Assembly (NCBI GenBank): GCA_046545675.1
Contig: JBKGZI010000061.1
Span: 1 to 19,476, forward strand
DNA: 19,476 nucleotides
Source of the DNA: CAYLTX01 sp046545675
GTDB taxonomy: Bacteria; Myxococcota_A; Bradymonadia; Bradymonadales; Bradymonadaceae
Direction of reading: 5' to 3'
Shown here: positions 17,259 through 19,476 of the stretch, piece by piece
How the letters are laid out: every line of letters begins with the position of its first letter
Numbering within the stretch: position 1 is the stretch's first letter
Translations under genes and position numbers: made by a program
The notes under the pieces: generated by a model
What the model was told of the DNA's origin: nothing
Databases searched by the model: none
What the model saw: only the letters and a program-made list of their open reading frames with translations

Positions 17259-17296
17259 TTCTCGTCGGCGCATAATGAAGCGGACGAGAACCAAGT

Positions 17297-17336
17297 CCGC
17301 GGCCGCCGCCGGCTTTGTGGCCGGCGGCGGCTGCGG
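17297..17336 (+). terminator. very stable 17-bp GC hairpin between the TIG lipoprotein and the beta-barrel gene
   Basis: The arms 17297-17313 and 17320-17336 pair over 17 positions with one G-U, around the loop TTTGTG. The inner 12 bp are GCCGCCGCCGGC / GCCGGCGGCGGC. Only AATTTAAG follows, so the U tract is poor. It could stop or pause most transcripts, or protect the 3' end of the lipoprotein mRNA, 26 nt before the next ATG. Confidence 0.5.
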
Positions 17337-17362
17337 GCCAATTTAAGAATGGAGAAATTCAA

Positions 17363-18091
17363 ATGAAGCGAATCACTTCTATAAAGATGTTTTTTGTAGC
17401 CGCATTGCTCACCCTCGCGCCGACCGCGGCCTTCGCTCAACAGGACCAAGCACCTCCTGGGGAGGCCGACGCCAGCGCCGAGGTCGAGACCGCTGACGCC
17501 GATGGGTTGATTTATCAACAAGGAGGCATCGCCGGGCTGGGCTTGGTCATCGGCGGCAAGATCGGCGCAGGCTTCCCGCAGCTCTCCTCGGATTTCGACA
17601 CTGGCTTCGCCGGTGAACTCGAGATCGGCTACACGCTGCCGGTGCTCGATCGCAGCATCGAGGTCTTCTTGAGCGGCCAATACGCCGGCCCCAGCGCTGA
17701 AGAGACCGAGGCCGGCCCCGACGAGCGGCTGCCCGGCGACGGCACCTGGAGCTACGATATGACGATGCACCAGGTCATCCTGACGCTGGGCGGCTTGTAC
17801 CGGCTCGATGTCGGAAGCGACCTGGTGGTGCCCTACGGCGCGCTGGGCGCGCGGATGTATCTGTGGGAGACCGATATCTCCGGTGAGTCGGACGGGGAGG
17901 ACTTTGGCGACTACGAAGAGCAGGACACCGACTTCGGCGGCTACGCCGCCCTGGGCGCCGACTTCTTCGTCGGCCCCGGCGCGATCCTCGCCGAGGTCCA
18001 ATTCGGCTACGCCTCGGTCGACAACTTCATCCTGCGCGACACCAACACCGGCTCGCTCAACGCGGTCATCGGCTACCGGATGTTCTTATAA
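17363..18091 (+). CDS. outer-membrane beta-barrel protein (242 aa)
   Basis: A classic Sec signal (MKRITSIKMFFVAALLTLAP, then TAAFA) is probably cut after Ala25. After an acidic stretch (26-50), alternating beta-strand segments follow: GLVIGGKIGAGFPQ, AGELEIGYTLPVL, IEVFLSGQYAGP, MHQVILTLGGLYRLDV, LVVPYGALGARMYLW, GYAALGADFFVGPGAILAEV and GSLNAVIGYRMFL. This pattern and length fit an eight-stranded barrel of the OmpA/OprF-like or 'outer membrane beta-barrel domain' type, ending in a hydrophobic strand with Phe at the penultimate position. The ATG at 17363 follows GGAG at a spacing of eight; the frame extends upstream only through the hairpin. It sits 104 nt downstream of the TIG lipoprotein, and the two may act together at the envelope, which is not shown. 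Confidence 0.85.
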   Translation: MKRITSIKMFFVAALLTLAPTAAFAQQDQAPPGEADASAEVETADADGLIYQQGGIAGLGLVIGGKIGAGFPQLSSDFDTGFAGELEIGYTLPVLDRSIEVFLSGQYAGPSAEETEAGPDERLPGDGTWSYDMTMHQVILTLGGLYRLDVGSDLVVPYGALGARMYLWETDISGESDGEDFGDYEEQDTDFGGYAALGADFFVGPGAILAEVQFGYASVDNFILRDTNTGSLNAVIGYRMFL

Positions 18092-18114
18092 GCCGGACCA
18101 AAAACTGAGCACTT

Positions 18115-18178
18115 CAACATGGTGCCAGGGACGATGTTAGCCAGTATTTACGGGCTCGACATCGTCCCTGGTGTCGTT
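18115..18178. repeat. head-to-head pair of the dispersed repeat forming a long hairpin
   Basis: A plus-strand copy (18115-18140, GGTGCCAGGGACGATGTT core) is followed by an inverted copy (18155-18178, GACATCGTCCCTGG core). The two can pair over about 20 positions (18121-18142 with 18153-18175) with a few G-U pairs and one bulge, around the loop AGTATTTACG. It lies 24 nt after the beta-barrel gene stop, so it may be used as a transcript end. The rest of the gap (18179-18430) shows a few TTTCTTGG-like units and no gene I can support. Confidence 0.75.
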
Positions 18179-18430
18179 TCTTGGTTCTCCATTTCTGCCA
18201 TCCGGTTGACCTCGGCGGCGTCACGTCTAGGTTTTTTGGCACCCGATTCGAGACCGGTTTCTTGGGCCATTCCCGGGCCGATAATGCGTTTGGCTGACCT
18301 GCTTTTCTGCGACCTGGCCTCGAGTCTCTCCACCCGTTCGTACGGGATTGATAGTGGTAACGATGTTCCCATCTGTGGGCGGAAAAGCGCACTGATTCGT
18401 CGACTTCACCACTTCAATTGAGGAGAGAAC

Positions 18431-19447
18431 ATGTTCTGTCACGTCAAAGAATTGCAGTTTGATGCGCGCGTCTCCGAGCCCGATCCCCGCTTTGCGAGCA
18501 TTCTGCTCGAGCAGTTCGGCGGCGCCAACGGTGAGCTCAAAGCCGCCATGCAGTACTTCGTGCAGGCGTTTAGCTGCCGGCGCCCGTTCCCCGAAAAATA
18601 CGACATGCTCATGGACATCGCCACCGAGGAGATGAGCCACCTCGAGGTGGTCGGGGCGCTGATCACCATGCTGCTCGACGGGATCAACGGCGAGCTCAAA
18701 GACGCCGCCAACGCCGTGGAGTGGAAGAGCATCATGGGCGGCGGCAAGGGGATGAAGGAGGACTTCATCCACGAGGCGGTCATGGACCCGCAATTTTTGG
18801 TGCTCACCGGCGGCGGACCCAAGCTGTCCGACAGCCAGGGCACCCCGTGGTCGGGCTCGTATGTCAACGCCAACGGAGATCCGACCGTCGATCTGCGCTC
18901 GAATATCGCCGCCGAGTCGCGTGCGAAGATCGTCTACGAATATCTGATGCAATACACCGACGATCCGGACGTCAAGGACACCCTGGGCTTTTTGATGACC
19001 CGCGAGATCTCGCATATGAATATGTTTCGGGCGGCGCTCGACGATATGGAGGAGGATTTCCCGCCCGGCGTGCTCAAGGGCGATCCGCGCTACACACACA
19101 AGTATTTCAATCTGTCCAACGGCGAGGACGTGCGCGGCCCGTGGAATGAGGGGCAGGGCCCGTGGGCCCAAGGCGAGCAGTGGGAGTATATCGAGGACCC
19201 GGTCGAGCAGGTCACAAGCTCCAAGGGCCAAAAGCACACCGACACCAAGGGCGAGTCGAAATCCTTCAAGGACGTCGACAAGGAAAATAAGAAGTTGAGC
19301 AAGAAGAAGAGCCAGCAGATCAAAAAGAGCCTGCCCAAAAACGGCAAGACCTGGTCGGACTACTCCAAGCCGAGCCGAGGCCCGGTCAAGTCGAGCATCC
19401 CCGAGCAGAGCAAGTCCGGCGGACCCGGCGAAGAGCGCCCCTCCTGA
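18431..19447 (+). CDS. manganese catalase (non-haem) with Lys/Ser-rich tail (338 aa)
   Basis: This enzyme breaks down hydrogen peroxide at a two-manganese centre in a four-helix ferritin-like bundle. The usual ligands are present: Glu35 (GELKAAMQYF), Glu67 and His70 (TEEMSHLEVVGA), Glu162 (AAESRAKIVYEYL) and His195 (REISHMNMF). The start MFCHVKELQFDARVSEPDPR is typical, and GGAGAG precedes the ATG. The catalytic part ends near residue 258. The remaining 80 residues are Lys/Ser/Gly-rich and probably disordered (KSFKDVDKENKKLSKKKSQQ), longer than in short family members. There is no signal peptide, so it is cytoplasmic. The nearest upstream gene is on the same strand but 339 bp away, so it likely has its own promoter; I could not place one with confidence. 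Confidence 0.95.
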   Translation: MFCHVKELQFDARVSEPDPRFASILLEQFGGANGELKAAMQYFVQAFSCRRPFPEKYDMLMDIATEEMSHLEVVGALITMLLDGINGELKDAANAVEWKSIMGGGKGMKEDFIHEAVMDPQFLVLTGGGPKLSDSQGTPWSGSYVNANGDPTVDLRSNIAAESRAKIVYEYLMQYTDDPDVKDTLGFLMTREISHMNMFRAALDDMEEDFPPGVLKGDPRYTHKYFNLSNGEDVRGPWNEGQGPWAQGEQWEYIEDPVEQVTSSKGQKHTDTKGESKSFKDVDKENKKLSKKKSQQIKKSLPKNGKTWSDYSKPSRGPVKSSIPEQSKSGGPGEERPS

Positions 19448-19476
19448 GCGCTCCCTCCACGCGCACCTCACCCCCC

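Noticed and set aside
18232..18247. Sigma-54-like element TGGCACCCGATTCGAG upstream of the manganese catalase
   Set aside because: The -24 half is good, but the -12 position reads GA instead of GC and the TTGC element is missing, so it is not called.
18119..18421. 100-codon open frame before the manganese catalase
   Set aside because: It begins inside the repeat hairpin, has no ribosome site and no recognisable features, and an overlapping minus-strand frame is just as open.

Overview
The window is GC-rich (roughly 60-65 % by eye) and looks like chromosomal DNA of a deltaproteobacterium-type predator or scavenger, most like Bradymonadota/Myxococcota. The clues are secreted lipoproteins with Asp-rich linkers and repeated cysteine-rich modules, a TIG/kelch lipoprotein, a receiver-less sigma-54 activator and several sigma-54-type promoters. 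This is inference from gene style; no rRNA or other marker gene is present.

Left part (1-5640). Three genes run leftwards as a sulfur-import unit: a SulP anion permease with a STAS domain, a short YeeE/YedE protein carrying the GNGCTSGHGVCG signature, and the start of a DUF6691/YeeE-like partner that is cut by the window edge and overlaps the previous gene by 4 nt. Divergent from SulP is a two-gene unit: a small thioredoxin-like protein without the CXXC pair, and, 5 nt later, a 326-aa PspF-like sigma-54 activator (AAA+ plus Fis-type HTH, no sensory domain). Convergent with it is a beta-CASP metallo-beta-lactamase RNase-like gene.

Middle (5641-10498). A 481-bp divergent region holds a sigma-54 promoter on each strand, three tandem copies of a dispersed palindromic repeat and a cluster of small inverted repeats. 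Rightwards come phosphoenolpyruvate synthase (ppsA), a TehB-like SAM methyltransferase and an eight-helix membrane protein, closely spaced. They end in a 384-bp convergent intergenic stretch rich in hairpins, with a perfect 8-copy TTCTTGG array.

Right part (10499-19476). A leftward cysteine-rich lipoprotein is separated by about 700 bp of hairpin-rich DNA (possible structured RNA) from a rightward 1363-aa TIG/kelch lipoprotein. Then come a GC hairpin, a small outer-membrane beta-barrel protein, an inverted pair of the dispersed repeat, and a manganese catalase with a Lys/Ser-rich tail.

Main idea. Three good -24/-12 sigma-54 promoters (SulP, beta-CASP gene, ppsA) surround an activator that lacks its own input domain and is paired with a degenerate thioredoxin-fold protein. 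This suggests a local sigma-54 regulon linking anion/sulfur uptake, RNA processing and gluconeogenic carbon flow to an unknown signal, perhaps read by the thioredoxin-like protein. The genes, motifs and promoter matches are visible in the sequence; the regulon itself is inference.
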